Positions 8,996-16,706 of a stretch of 64,000 nucleotides of DNA are shown here, piece after piece. The DNA lies in assembly GCF_009749395.1 (NCBI RefSeq), contig NZ_WBIR01000001.1, positions 186,001 to 250,000 on the forward strand. The letters are read 5' to 3'. Position numbers and translations under genes: made by a program. Positions within the stretch are counted from its first letter, which is position 1. Every line of letters starts with the position of its first letter. Source of the stretch: Agromyces salentinus. GTDB taxonomy: Bacteria > Actinomycetota > Actinomycetes > Actinomycetales > Microbacteriaceae. The notes below the pieces were generated by a model. It ran no database searches and was not told the DNA's origin. It saw only the letters and a list, made by a program, of their open reading frames with translations.

Positions 8996-9228
8996 CGCCC
9001 CGGCGCACCTCGGCGGACGCGTCCCCCCGGCGCTCCTCGGCGGTCGAGGAGGCGCCCCGGCGCCCCTCGGCGGTCGAGTAGGCGCCCCGGCGCCGTATCG
9101 AGACCCCCCGGCGCTCCTCGGCGGTCGAGTAGGCGCCCCTCCTCGGCGGTCGAGTAGGCGCCCCGGCGCCGTACCGAGACCCGGCTCGCGGTCTCGAGAC
9201 GCTGCGCTACTCGACCGACGACGGCGCG
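8983..9228. repeat. Family R repeat cluster between convergent genes
   Basis: At least five degenerate copies of CGGCGGTCGAGTAGGCGCC..CGGCGCC and TATCGAGACC, with one reverse copy GGTCTCGAGACGCTGCGCTACTCGACC at the right end. The cluster provides the stop codons of both flanking genes (8995 and 9207) and could form large hairpins. Confidence 0.85.
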
Positions 9229-9797
9229 ACGCCCTCGTAGAGCAGGACCGGCACGGGGCCGAACGGCATCGATCGCACCCGCAGGCGCCGCACCTCGACC
9301 CCCGTGAAGCCGGCCGCCTCGAGCACGGGCTGGGGGTCCCGGTTCCAGTGGCACCCGTGATCGAGCCGCCTCGAGAACGGCGACGCGACATCCTGGATCA
9401 CGCGCTTCACGGAGCCGCGTGGGGCCGCGACGTGGTCGACGAAGACCACGCGGCCGCCCGGGACGAGCACCCGCCGCACCTCGGCGAGCGCGGCCGCGAC
9501 ATCCGTCACCGAGCAGAGCACGTAGGTGCCGACGACGGCGTCGACCGAGCCGTCGGGCAGCGGGATGTGCTCGGCGGTCGCGCCCAGCGGCGTCGAGGCG
9601 TGCCGCCACTCCCGCGCGCGGGTCGCCAGTTCGGCACGGCGAGCGGCGTCGGGTTCGAGGCCCGTCCACGCGACCTCCGGGTGGAACGCGCCGAAGTTCT
9701 CGCCGTCGCCGGCGCCGATCTCGAGAACGCGCCCGCGCACCCGGCCGATGAGCTCGCGTTCGAGGTCGTCGAGGTCGTCGTTCGTGATCAGGTCCAC
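9207..9797 (-). CDS. Class I SAM-dependent methyltransferase
   Basis: The 196-aa protein has a Rossmann methyltransferase core: GRVLEIGAGDGENFGAF (motif I), LEPDAARRAEL, the GSVDAVVGTYVLCSV motif and VLVPGGRVVFVDHV. It ends in a family R repeat: the C-terminus reads SSVE followed by TAG from the repeat. The overall layout resembles the METTL7/UbiE-like branch, including HGCHWNRDP. The GTG at 9797 is the likely start; GTG 9806 is another possibility. It lies 32 bp downstream of the cytochrome b gene on the same strand. Confidence 0.82.
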   Translation of the reverse strand: MDLITNDDLDDLERELIGRVRGRVLEIGAGDGENFGAFHPEVAWTGLEPDAARRAELATRAREWRHASTPLGATAEHIPLPDGSVDAVVGTYVLCSVTDVAAALAEVRRVLVPGGRVVFVDHVAAPRGSVKRVIQDVASPFSRRLDHGCHWNRDPQPVLEAAGFTGVEVRRLRVRSMPFGPVPVLLYEGVAPSSVE

Positions 9798-9829
9798 CCG
9801 CGGCACGATACCCCGAGGGGCCGACGACG

Positions 9830-10771
9830 TCAGCCGCGGACCGTGCCGCCCTTGGCCGCGATGCGCTTCAGGAGCGGCGGCTTCGCGAGCACCCACGCGA
9901 CGGCGATGACGACCACGGATGCCGCGAACACGACGAGCCCGATCCAGTCGTCGGCGTCGCGGGCCGTGTACATCTGGTTGAGCTTCCGGAGCGCGCCGGT
10001 GGTGAAGACGAGCACCACGTGCACGAACGTGAAGGCGATGAAGAAGAGCATCACGGGGTAGTGCACGGCGCGCGCGAGGCGCTCGGGCACGGCGCGGGCG
10101 AGCCGTCCTTCCGGCGGCCACACCGAGGACAGCCGGAGACCGGTGAGGATCGCGAGGGGCGCCGCGATGAAGGTGACCGCGAAGTACGCGAGCTGCTGGA
10201 GCGCGTTGTAGACGACCCACGAGTTCTCCGTCGGCCACTCGAGCGACGCGTACTGCAGCGCCGCCGAGATCGCGTTCGGCACGACGACCCAATCGGTGGG
10301 GACGATGCGCAGCCACTGGCCGGTCGCGAACAGCAGCACGACGTAGAGCACGCCGTTCAGCACCCAGAAGGCGTCGAGCCAGAGGTGCAGCCACAGGAAG
10401 ATGCCGAGCCGGCGCGGTGCGCGCTTCGTGCGCGGCCACCGCGAGTTGTCGCGCGTGAAGAAGCCGGGCGGGCGCTGCTTGGACCGCAGCTGAAACCCCG
10501 TGCGCACGATGAGCACGAGGAAGAACGTGTTCAGGAAGTGCTGCCAGCCGAGCCAGGCCGGGATGCCGACGGGCGTGCCCTCGGGCGGCGGCACGATGCC
10601 CGGGTAGGTCGCGATGAAGTCCTCGCCGGCGGGGCTCTGCCGCAGCCATCGGGCGAGCAGCACCACCACGACCACCGCCACGACGGAGAGGAGCGCGGTC
10701 CAGCCGACGAGACGGCGGCGCGCCTTCAGCCACTCCGCGGCGCGCGAGGTCTTCGAGGCGGTCTCGGTCAT
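9830..10771 (-). CDS. Cytochrome b/b6-type membrane protein
   Basis: This 313-aa integral membrane protein has about five transmembrane helices with histidines spaced as in the cytochrome b561/Ni-hydrogenase b-type family: AWLGWQHFLNTFF, IFLWLHLWLDAFWV, VHYPVMLFFIAFTFVHVVLV. Such proteins pass electrons between quinones and a soluble or periplasmic redox partner, often a molybdoenzyme. No partner gene is visible in the window, so the physiological role is open. Confidence 0.75.
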   Translation of the reverse strand: MTETASKTSRAAEWLKARRRLVGWTALLSVVAVVVVVLLARWLRQSPAGEDFIATYPGIVPPPEGTPVGIPAWLGWQHFLNTFFLVLIVRTGFQLRSKQRPPGFFTRDNSRWPRTKRAPRRLGIFLWLHLWLDAFWVLNGVLYVVLLFATGQWLRIVPTDWVVVPNAISAALQYASLEWPTENSWVVYNALQQLAYFAVTFIAAPLAILTGLRLSSVWPPEGRLARAVPERLARAVHYPVMLFFIAFTFVHVVLVFTTGALRKLNQMYTARDADDWIGLVVFAASVVVIAVAWVLAKPPLLKRIAAKGGTVRG

Positions 10772-10962
10772 CGCGCGGCGGGGTCCTTCCGGAGGGCAGA
10801 GGCGATCGGCGGGTGCGGCCGGTCGCTGCGGGGGTCATCACGTCGTGCAGCCTCGAGGGCGATGACGACGGATGCCTCGACGATAGCGCCGACACCTGAG
10901 CGGTGCGAGTCGGCGCGAAACAGGTCGCCACAGTCAGGCCGGGCGGGGCCACTCCCGATGCA

Positions 10963-11005
10963 GGAGTCCCGTTCGATCGGGACTCCATCGCGCGAACGGG
11001 ACTCC
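10963..11005. repeat. Inverted repeat, GGAGTCCCG family
   Basis: GGAGTCCCGTTCG (10963-10975) and CGAACGGGACTCC (10993-11005) form a perfect 13-bp inverted repeat with a 17-nt loop that itself contains GGGACTCC. A related but longer structure is at 27060-27127. It lies between the end of the TetR gene and the start of the cytochrome b gene. Confidence 0.7.
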
Positions 11006-11036
11006 GCCCGAGAGGCTCCGCTGCGGCATCCCTCGA

Positions 11037-11618
11037 TCAGCCCGCGAGGCCCGCCGCCCGCCGCGCCGCGGTGACGAACGCGGGTCGCACCCGCTCCCAC
11101 CCGTCGAGGTACCCGCCGACCATCGCGGCGTCCCGGAGCAGCACGAGCTGACCGGCCGCGATCTCGGCGTCGGGGTTGCCCGCGGCGGTGAGGAGCGCCT
11201 CGAGCGTTCCGCGGAACCAGTCCCGGTGCTGTCCGACCGCGACGCGGACGTCGCTGTCGGCGTCGGGATACTCGGCCGCCGCGTTGATGAACGGGCAGCC
11301 GCGGGTGTGCAGGCGCGCGACGTCGTCGGCGAGGCCCTCGATCACGAGCTCGAGCAACTGCTGCGGATCGTCGGTCGCCTCGCCCGCCCGCTCGAACGCC
11401 CCCCGAATGTTCGCGTCCTCGACGCCGAGGTACGCCTCGACGAGGTCCTCCTTGCCCGGGAAGTGGCGGTAGAACGTGGCGCGCGTGACGCCGGCCTCGC
11501 CGATGATGCGGTCGACGCCGACGGCGTGGATGCCCTCTCGATAGAAGAGATCGGATGCCGAGGCGACGAGCTTCTCGCGTGCGACCGAGGTGCCTGCAGG
11601 TGTGGTTCGTGTTGCCAT
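11037..11618 (-). CDS. TetR/AcrR family repressor
   Basis: A 193-aa regulator with a canonical TetR N-terminal helix-turn-helix: REKLVASASDLFYREGIHAVG, then IIGEAGVTRATFYRHFPGKEDL. The C-terminal ligand domain resembles TetR_C_11/16 types and has no recognisable ligand signature. It is divergent from the alpha/beta hydrolase at 11734, sharing a 115-bp AT-richer region with several AGAACGA heptamers. Autoregulation and repression of the hydrolase are likely by analogy with other TetR divergons. Confidence 0.88.
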   Translation of the reverse strand: MATRTTPAGTSVAREKLVASASDLFYREGIHAVGVDRIIGEAGVTRATFYRHFPGKEDLVEAYLGVEDANIRGAFERAGEATDDPQQLLELVIEGLADDVARLHTRGCPFINAAAEYPDADSDVRVAVGQHRDWFRGTLEALLTAAGNPDAEIAAGQLVLLRDAAMVGGYLDGWERVRPAFVTAARRAAGLAG

Positions 11619-11630
11619 GAAGTAAATGAT

Positions 11631-11714
11631 AGAACGATCTTTCTCTTTTTGCTTGACAGAACGAGAACGAGGGGTCTACCTTGAACTCAACAGCAAAACA
11701 AGACCAATCGTTCT
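11631..11714. promoter_or_regulatory. Putative TetR operators in divergent intergenic region
   Basis: AGAACGA occurs at 11631-11637, 11658-11664 and 11664-11670, and its complement TCGTTCT at 11708-11714. AGAACGATCTTTCT (11631) and AGACCAATCGTTCT (11701) are imperfect palindromes, one next to each divergent start. Confidence 0.5.
11653..11682 (+). promoter_or_regulatory. Sigma-70-type promoter for the hydrolase gene
   Basis: TTGACA (11653-11658) and TACCTT (11677-11682) are separated by 18 bp, followed by AAGGAGA and the ATG at 11734. Two putative regulator half-sites lie between the -35 and -10 boxes. Confidence 0.6.
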
Positions 11715-11733
11715 ACTTCAAGGAGACGGCATC

Positions 11734-12576
11734 ATGACCAGCACCGACAAGACCCCCATCGTCCTCGTCCACGGCCTCTGGATGACCCCGAAGAGCTGGA
11801 ACACCTGGGCCGAGGCCTACCGGGCCCTCGGCCACGAGGTGCTCACCCCCGGGTGGCCCGGCATCGACGACCGCGAGGTCGCCGACATCCGCTCGAACCC
11901 CGAAGCGCTCAAGGGCGTCGGCCTGAAGCAGATCGCCGACCACCTCGAATCCGTCATCCGCACCCTGCCCGTGAAGCCCATCATCATGGGCCACTCCTTC
12001 GGCGGCGTACTGATCCAGATGCTCGCCGACCGCGACCTCGGCGCCGCCTACGTCGCCGTCACGCCCGGCCAGACGGCCGGCATCACGACGCTCCCGCCGT
12101 CGACGCTCCGCACCGGCTTCCCGATCCTCGCCAACCCGTTCGGCAGGAACGGCGCCAAGCCGATCTCGAAGGCCCACTTCCACTTCACGTTCGGCAACGA
12201 CCTCAGCCGCGAGGCATCCGACGCGATCTGGGAGGAGTACGCGGTGAACTCGTACAACCGGGTCTTCTTCGAGGGCGTCGCCGCCGCCTTCAACGAGAAG
12301 GGCGGGGTCACCCACGTGAACTACGCCAAGCCCGACCGCGCTCCCCTGCTCATCATCACCGGCGAGATCGACCACGTCGTGCCGCCGGCCATCGGCAAGG
12401 CGATCCTCAAGAAGTACCGGGACTCGGGCAGCTCCGCGCTCGTCGAGTACCGCGAGTACGCGGGCCGTACGCACCGCATCGTCTCGCAGGACGGCTGGGA
12501 AGAGGTCGCCGGGTACGCCCTCACCTGGGCGCTCGAGCACGCGGTCGACGCCCCGACCGCCGCACCCCTCGTCTGA
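11734..12576 (+). CDS. Alpha/beta hydrolase under TetR control
   Basis: The 280-aa alpha/beta-hydrolase has VLVHGLWMTPKSW, the nucleophile elbow MGHSFGG, and the acid/histidine pair within TGEIDHVVPP and GRTHRI. The ATG at 11734 follows AAGGAGA by seven nt and a clear promoter, making this one of the best-defined starts in the window. Divergent pairing with a TetR repressor suggests that a small molecule, probably its substrate, induces it. The reaction is unknown. Confidence 0.88.
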   Translation: MTSTDKTPIVLVHGLWMTPKSWNTWAEAYRALGHEVLTPGWPGIDDREVADIRSNPEALKGVGLKQIADHLESVIRTLPVKPIIMGHSFGGVLIQMLADRDLGAAYVAVTPGQTAGITTLPPSTLRTGFPILANPFGRNGAKPISKAHFHFTFGNDLSREASDAIWEEYAVNSYNRVFFEGVAAAFNEKGGVTHVNYAKPDRAPLLIITGEIDHVVPPAIGKAILKKYRDSGSSALVEYREYAGRTHRIVSQDGWEEVAGYALTWALEHAVDAPTAAPLV

Positions 12577-12664
12577 GCGGATGCCGCAACAGCACTCGCG
12601 CGACGCACCACATGACGCCCGCACCGGCCGAGAGCCGGGGCGGGCGTCGGCGCGTGGAGGACCC

Positions 12665-12769
12665 CTAGGCGGTGGGCTCGTCCATCGGATCCGGGAGGTA
12701 GTCCGCGATGTCGATCAGGCTGGTCGGCGGCAGCGAGATGGCGGCCGGATCGATGGATGCTGCGGTCAT
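12665..12769 (-). CDS. Possible 34-aa peptide downstream of TetR gene
   Basis: The frame MTAASMDPAAISLPPTSLID..., ending MDEPTA, starts 30 bp after the stop of the ScbR-like regulator and has GAGGGG eight nt upstream. It is acidic and proline-rich with no membrane segment. No homologue comes to mind. It could be a real cotranscribed peptide or a chance frame; codon use fits a gene but the length is too short for certainty. Confidence 0.3.
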   Translation of the reverse strand: MTAASIDPAAISLPPTSLIDIADYLPDPMDEPTA

Positions 12770-12799
12770 GGTGCGTTCCCCTCGGGTCGATGCGGGTGG

Positions 12800-13486
12800 T
12801 CAGTCGTGGAGTTGCCCGGCGGCCGGGACGGGCCAGTTCGATGCGCCCGTGAAGACCACCTCGGCCAGCGCGAGCGCCTCGGTCGTCGCGGCCGACGGCA
12901 CCGTGGCGCAGATCAGCACCCGCCACATGTCGTGCACCCGCTCGACGACGTCGGCCCGGCTCGTGAACGTATCGGAGACGAGTTGCACGCCGGTGAACGC
13001 CGGGATGACGAATCGCGCGAACGTCGCGGCATCGATCGCCGTCGTCATCTCGCCGGCCTCGCCCGCGCGGCGCGCGAGGGCCTCGAAGGTCGCCATCCAG
13101 TCCAGGTACGGGGACTGCAGCGGCGACTGGAACGTGGATGAATCCGTCGTGAGGCGGATGCCGGCCTGCACGACGCGATCGTCGCGGATTCGAACGGCGA
13201 GGTCGGCGCACAGCCGCATCATGGTCTCGAGCGGCGTCAGCTCGGCCCCGACGATCTCCTCGGCCGCGGTGCGTGCGATCGAATGCTGGGCCTCGACCAC
13301 CGCGTGGGCGACGTCCTCCTTCGACTGGAAGTGGAAGTAGAGGGCGCCCTTGGTGACGCCGGCCTCCGCGGTGATGTCCGCGAGGGTCGAGCTGCCGTAG
13401 CCGACCCGCTCGAACACCTCCGCCGCGCCGGCGACGATCCGCTCGTGCGTGGCCCGTGCCCGCGCCTGCTTCACCTGATCGCCCAT
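12800..13486 (-). CDS. ScbR-like TetR family autoregulator
   Basis: A 228-aa TetR protein. The helix-turn-helix reads FERVGYGSSTLADITAEAGVTKGALYFHFQSKEDV, matching the ScbR/ArpA/gamma-butyrolactone receptor subgroup in its YFHFxSKE motif. This subgroup senses gamma-butyrolactone-type signals in Streptomyces, but many relatives bind other ligands. The ATG at 13486 was preferred to 13558 because the helix-turn-helix then starts near residue 25. It is divergent from the TIGR01777 epimerase, and a palindrome at 13557-13574 lies between them. Confidence 0.8.
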   Translation of the reverse strand: MGDQVKQARARATHERIVAGAAEVFERVGYGSSTLADITAEAGVTKGALYFHFQSKEDVAHAVVEAQHSIARTAAEEIVGAELTPLETMMRLCADLAVRIRDDRVVQAGIRLTTDSSTFQSPLQSPYLDWMATFEALARRAGEAGEMTTAIDAATFARFVIPAFTGVQLVSDTFTSRADVVERVHDMWRVLICATVPSAATTEALALAEVVFTGASNWPVPAAGQLHD

Positions 13487-13556
13487 CTCGTCTCGGAAGG
13501 GACATCGGCGCCGCGGCGCCCCCCAACAACGCCGCGACGCGATGTCACTAGGAATC

Positions 13557-13574
13557 ATACCGTTCGCCCGGTTT
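13557..13574. promoter_or_regulatory. Putative autoregulatory element of the ScbR-like regulator
   Basis: ATACCG TTCGCC CGGTTT forms an inverted repeat (AAACCG-N6-CGGTAT on the other strand). CGGTATG-type half-sites are typical of ARE elements bound by ScbR-like proteins. It lies 71 bp upstream of the regulator gene and 89 bp upstream of the epimerase gene. Confidence 0.5.
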
Positions 13575-13662
13575 TTTTTGCACCTTCGATAGGGTCGACT
13601 CGGCCGGAGAACCCGGTCGGAGAGCTCCGGCTGAAGAAGTCAGTTGGAGAGAAGGAGGCGGC

Positions 13663-14637
13663 ATGTCGGACGCAGCGGTCGCGGTCGTCGCCGGGGCGAG
13701 CGGGTTCGTGGGCCGCGCCCTCATCCGGTCGCTCGTCGACGAGGGCTATGCCGTGCGGCGCATCGGACGACGGGAAGCCGTCACCTGGCACGATCCCGCC
13801 GCGGTCGCCCGGGCCGTGGACGGGGCATCCGTGCTCGTGAACCTGGCCGGCAAGTCCGTGAACTGCCGGTACACCGACGCGAACCGCGACGAGATCCTCC
13901 GGTCGAGGATCGAGACGACGCGGGCGCTCGCCGAGGCGGTACGGAGCGCGGCGTCGCCGCCGGCCGTCTGGTTCAACGCATCGACCGCGACCATCTACCG
14001 GCACGCCATGGACCGGCCGAACACCGAGGCCGACGGCCGGCTCGGGGCGGGCTTCTCCGTCGACGTGGCGCGCAACTGGGAGCGGGAGTTCTTCGAGCCC
14101 GACGTGCCGGGCACCCGGCGCGTGGCGCTCAGGATGGCGATCGTCCTCGGCGACGGCCCCGCGACGAACACGTTGGTGAAGCTCGCGCGCCTGGGGCTCG
14201 GGGGCCCGCAGATCGACAGCCCCTGGTTCCCGCACCGTCGCTACCGCGGCATCGGGCCTTCGCCGACGGGCAGCGGCCGATCCGAGTGGCACCGGACCCG
14301 GGGTCACCAGAAGTTCAGCTGGATCCACCTCGACGACGTCATCGGCGCCATCCGGTTCCTCCGCGATCGCGACGACCTCTCGGGGCCCGTGAACCTCGCG
14401 AGCCCGACCCCGAGCGACAACGCCGAACTGATGCGGACGCTCCGGGAGACGGTCGGCGCGCGCGTCGGGCTGCCGGCCTGGCGCTGGATGCTCGAACCCG
14501 CGATGTGGGCGCTCCGCACCGAGCCCGAGCTCATCCTCAAGAGCCGATGGGTGCTGCCCGAGACGCTCACCGCGGCGGGGTTCGCGTTCCGGTACCCCGA
14601 CCTGCGAGCCGCGATCGAGGACGTGGCGGCCCGCTGA
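13663..14637 (+). CDS. TIGR01777 family NAD-dependent epimerase-like protein
   Basis: The 324-aa protein has an extended SDR fold: VVAGASGFVGRALIRSLVDEG at the N-terminus, LVNLAGKSVNCRYT and IHLDDVIGAIRFL in the middle. The C-terminal region (PAWRWMLEPAMWALRTEPELILKSRWVLPETLTAAGFAFRYP) is the DUF1731 domain. TIGR01777 proteins resemble cell-division inhibitor SulA-like/YfcH epimerases but have no confirmed reaction. An AGAAGGAGG site precedes the ATG. The gene is divergent from the ScbR-like regulator. Confidence 0.85.
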   Translation: MSDAAVAVVAGASGFVGRALIRSLVDEGYAVRRIGRREAVTWHDPAAVARAVDGASVLVNLAGKSVNCRYTDANRDEILRSRIETTRALAEAVRSAASPPAVWFNASTATIYRHAMDRPNTEADGRLGAGFSVDVARNWEREFFEPDVPGTRRVALRMAIVLGDGPATNTLVKLARLGLGGPQIDSPWFPHRRYRGIGPSPTGSGRSEWHRTRGHQKFSWIHLDDVIGAIRFLRDRDDLSGPVNLASPTPSDNAELMRTLRETVGARVGLPAWRWMLEPAMWALRTEPELILKSRWVLPETLTAAGFAFRYPDLRAAIEDVAAR

Positions 14638-14830
14638 GGCCGGCGGGTCAGGCGCTCGCCACCCGGGGCGTGATGGGCGGCAGGCGGTAGCCGCCGTCTG
14701 CCTCATGCTCGAACGTGGTCGACCTCATCACCCAGAGGTATCCCACCCACGCGAGATACCCCGGCCGGAGGGCGAGGGGCGCGGCCCCGCGAATCTACCT
14801 TCGAATCACACCCCGACGAAGGAGATCATG

Positions 14831-15757
14831 ATGATCGAGGCACGCGGCCTCACCAAGAGATACGGCGACCGGGTCGCCGTCGACGACATCAGCTTCACCG
14901 TGCGGCCGGGGGCGGTCACCGGCTTCCTCGGACCGAACGGCGCCGGCAAGTCGACCACGATGCGGATGATCCTCGGGCTCGCCCGTCCGAGCGCGGGCAC
15001 CGTGACCATCGACGGCCGCCGCTTCGTCGACGGCCCCTCGCCGCTCACGCAGGCCGGTGCGCTGCTCGACGCGAAGGGCGTGCACCCCGGCCGTTCCGCC
15101 TATCACCACCTGGCCGCGCTCGCAGCGACGCACGGCATCCCGAAGCGGCGCATCCTCGAGGTCATCGATCTGACCGGCCTCAGCGCGGTCGCCGACCGGC
15201 GCGTCGGCGGGTTCTCGCTGGGCATGGGCCAGCGCCTCGGCATCGCGGCCGCACTGCTCGGCGACCCCCAGGTGCTGATCCTCGATGAGCCCGTCAACGG
15301 GCTCGATCCCGAGGGCGTGCGCTGGGTGCGCACCCTCGCCAGGCACTACGCCGGCGAGGGACGCACGGTGTTCCTCTCCAGCCACCTCATGAGCGAGGTC
15401 GCCCTGACGGCCGACCACGTGATCGTCATCGGCCGCGGGCGGATCCTCGCCGACGCATCCGTCGCCGAACTCGTGGGCGACCCGAAGGAGGCGACCCGGG
15501 TGCGCACAACCAGGCCGGCCGACCTCGCCGCACTGCTCGGCCGTGACGGCGTGAGCATCTCGAGCGAGGCCCCCGGAGTGCTCGAGATCACCGGGGCGGA
15601 TGCCGCGACCATCGCCGCGGAGGCGGCGTCGGCAGGTATCGTCCTGCTCGAACTGACGCCGCTCGCGTCGACCCTGGAGGATGCGTACCTGGCGCTCACG
15701 CGCGATGAGGTCGAGTACCGTAGCGATGCCCGCATGGCAGAGGAGGCCACCCGATGA
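14831..15757 (+). CDS. ABC transporter ATP-binding protein
   Basis: The 308-aa protein has Walker A GPNGAGKST (residues 34-42), signature FSLGMGQRLGIAAALL and Walker B VLILDEPVNGLDPEG, with the H-loop SSHL. The C-terminal 80 residues form the small regulatory extension common in CcmA/NatA-type ATPases of bacteriocin or drug exporters. The start at 14831 has AAGGAGAT at the right distance; ATG at 14828 is equally possible. It heads a four-gene operon with permease, histidine kinase and response regulator linked by ATGA overlaps or short gaps. Confidence 0.92.
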   Translation: MIEARGLTKRYGDRVAVDDISFTVRPGAVTGFLGPNGAGKSTTMRMILGLARPSAGTVTIDGRRFVDGPSPLTQAGALLDAKGVHPGRSAYHHLAALAATHGIPKRRILEVIDLTGLSAVADRRVGGFSLGMGQRLGIAAALLGDPQVLILDEPVNGLDPEGVRWVRTLARHYAGEGRTVFLSSHLMSEVALTADHVIVIGRGRILADASVAELVGDPKEATRVRTTRPADLAALLGRDGVSISSEAPGVLEITGADAATIAAEAASAGIVLLELTPLASTLEDAYLALTRDEVEYRSDARMAEEATR

Positions 15758-16581
15758 CCGCCGTCACCGAGCAGCGAACCATCGGTTCGCGCCCGCGCCT
15801 GACGTACCCCCACCTGGTGCGGTCGGAGTGGATCAAGCTCCGCACCGTGCGCTCGACCGTGTGGATCGGCACGACGACGCTCGGCGTCATGGTCGGCATC
15901 GCGGCGCTCCTGGCCTGGGGCATCAAGGGCATCGCGGACACGAGCGAGCAGCCGATCCCGTCGGCGACCATCCTGACGGCTGGCGTCACCCTCGCCCAGC
16001 TCGCCCTCGGCGTGCTCGGCGCGATCGCCGTCACCTCCGAGTACGCCAACGGCTCCATGCGCTCGACGCTGGCGGCGGCACCCCGGCGGTCGGGCGTGCT
16101 GGGCGCGAAGGCGTTCGTCGTCGGCGTCACCACACTCGCCATCGCGACGGTGTCGACCGTGCTCGCGTTCCTCGTCTCCCAGCCCATCCTCACCTCGGAG
16201 GGCACGGCGATCGACCTCGCCGACGGCGAGCAGGTGCGCGCCGTCCTGGGCGGTGCGCTCTACCTGACCCTCGTCGCACTGTTCTCCGTCGGCATCGGCG
16301 CGATCGTGCGGCACACGGCCGGTGCGATCTGCGTCGTGGTCGGCGTGTTCTTCGCCCTGCCGGTCCTGTTCCAGATCGTCCAGGCGATCCTCGGGCTCGA
16401 CTGGCTGGCTCGGATCTACGGGTACCTCCCGAGCGTCGCCGGCCAGCAGGTCATGACGGTCGGCGGCAGCGGCGGCTTCGGCAGCTCCCTCGACCCGTGG
16501 GCGGGCCTGGCCGTGCTCGCCGGGTACACGGCGCTCTCGCTCACCGCGGCGTTCATCGTCTTCGGCAGGCGGGACGACTGA
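15754..16581 (+). CDS. ABC-2 type permease
   Basis: A 275-aa protein with six hydrophobic segments and the layout of ABC-2 permeases: an N-terminal cytosolic start (VRSEWIKLRTVRSTVW) and the EYANGSMRSTLAAAPRRSGVL motif. It overlaps the ATPase gene by ATGA, so the two are translationally coupled. Together they probably export a peptide, lipid or drug, or respond to one; the neighbouring two-component genes suggest envelope-stress or antibiotic-linked control. The substrate is not identifiable. Confidence 0.9.
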   Translation: MTAVTEQRTIGSRPRLTYPHLVRSEWIKLRTVRSTVWIGTTTLGVMVGIAALLAWGIKGIADTSEQPIPSATILTAGVTLAQLALGVLGAIAVTSEYANGSMRSTLAAAPRRSGVLGAKAFVVGVTTLAIATVSTVLAFLVSQPILTSEGTAIDLADGEQVRAVLGGALYLTLVALFSVGIGAIVRHTAGAICVVVGVFFALPVLFQIVQAILGLDWLARIYGYLPSVAGQQVMTVGGSGGFGSSLDPWAGLAVLAGYTALSLTAAFIVFGRRDD

Positions 16582-16706
16582 TCTCCGAGCGGCACGAACC
16601 GGCGTCGCCGGGACCCGAACGGGTTCCGGCGGCGCCGTCGCGCGTCCGCGCATCCGCCCGCACGCCCGCCCTCCTCGATCCGACGCCCACAAGTCCCTTC
16701 ACCGCA

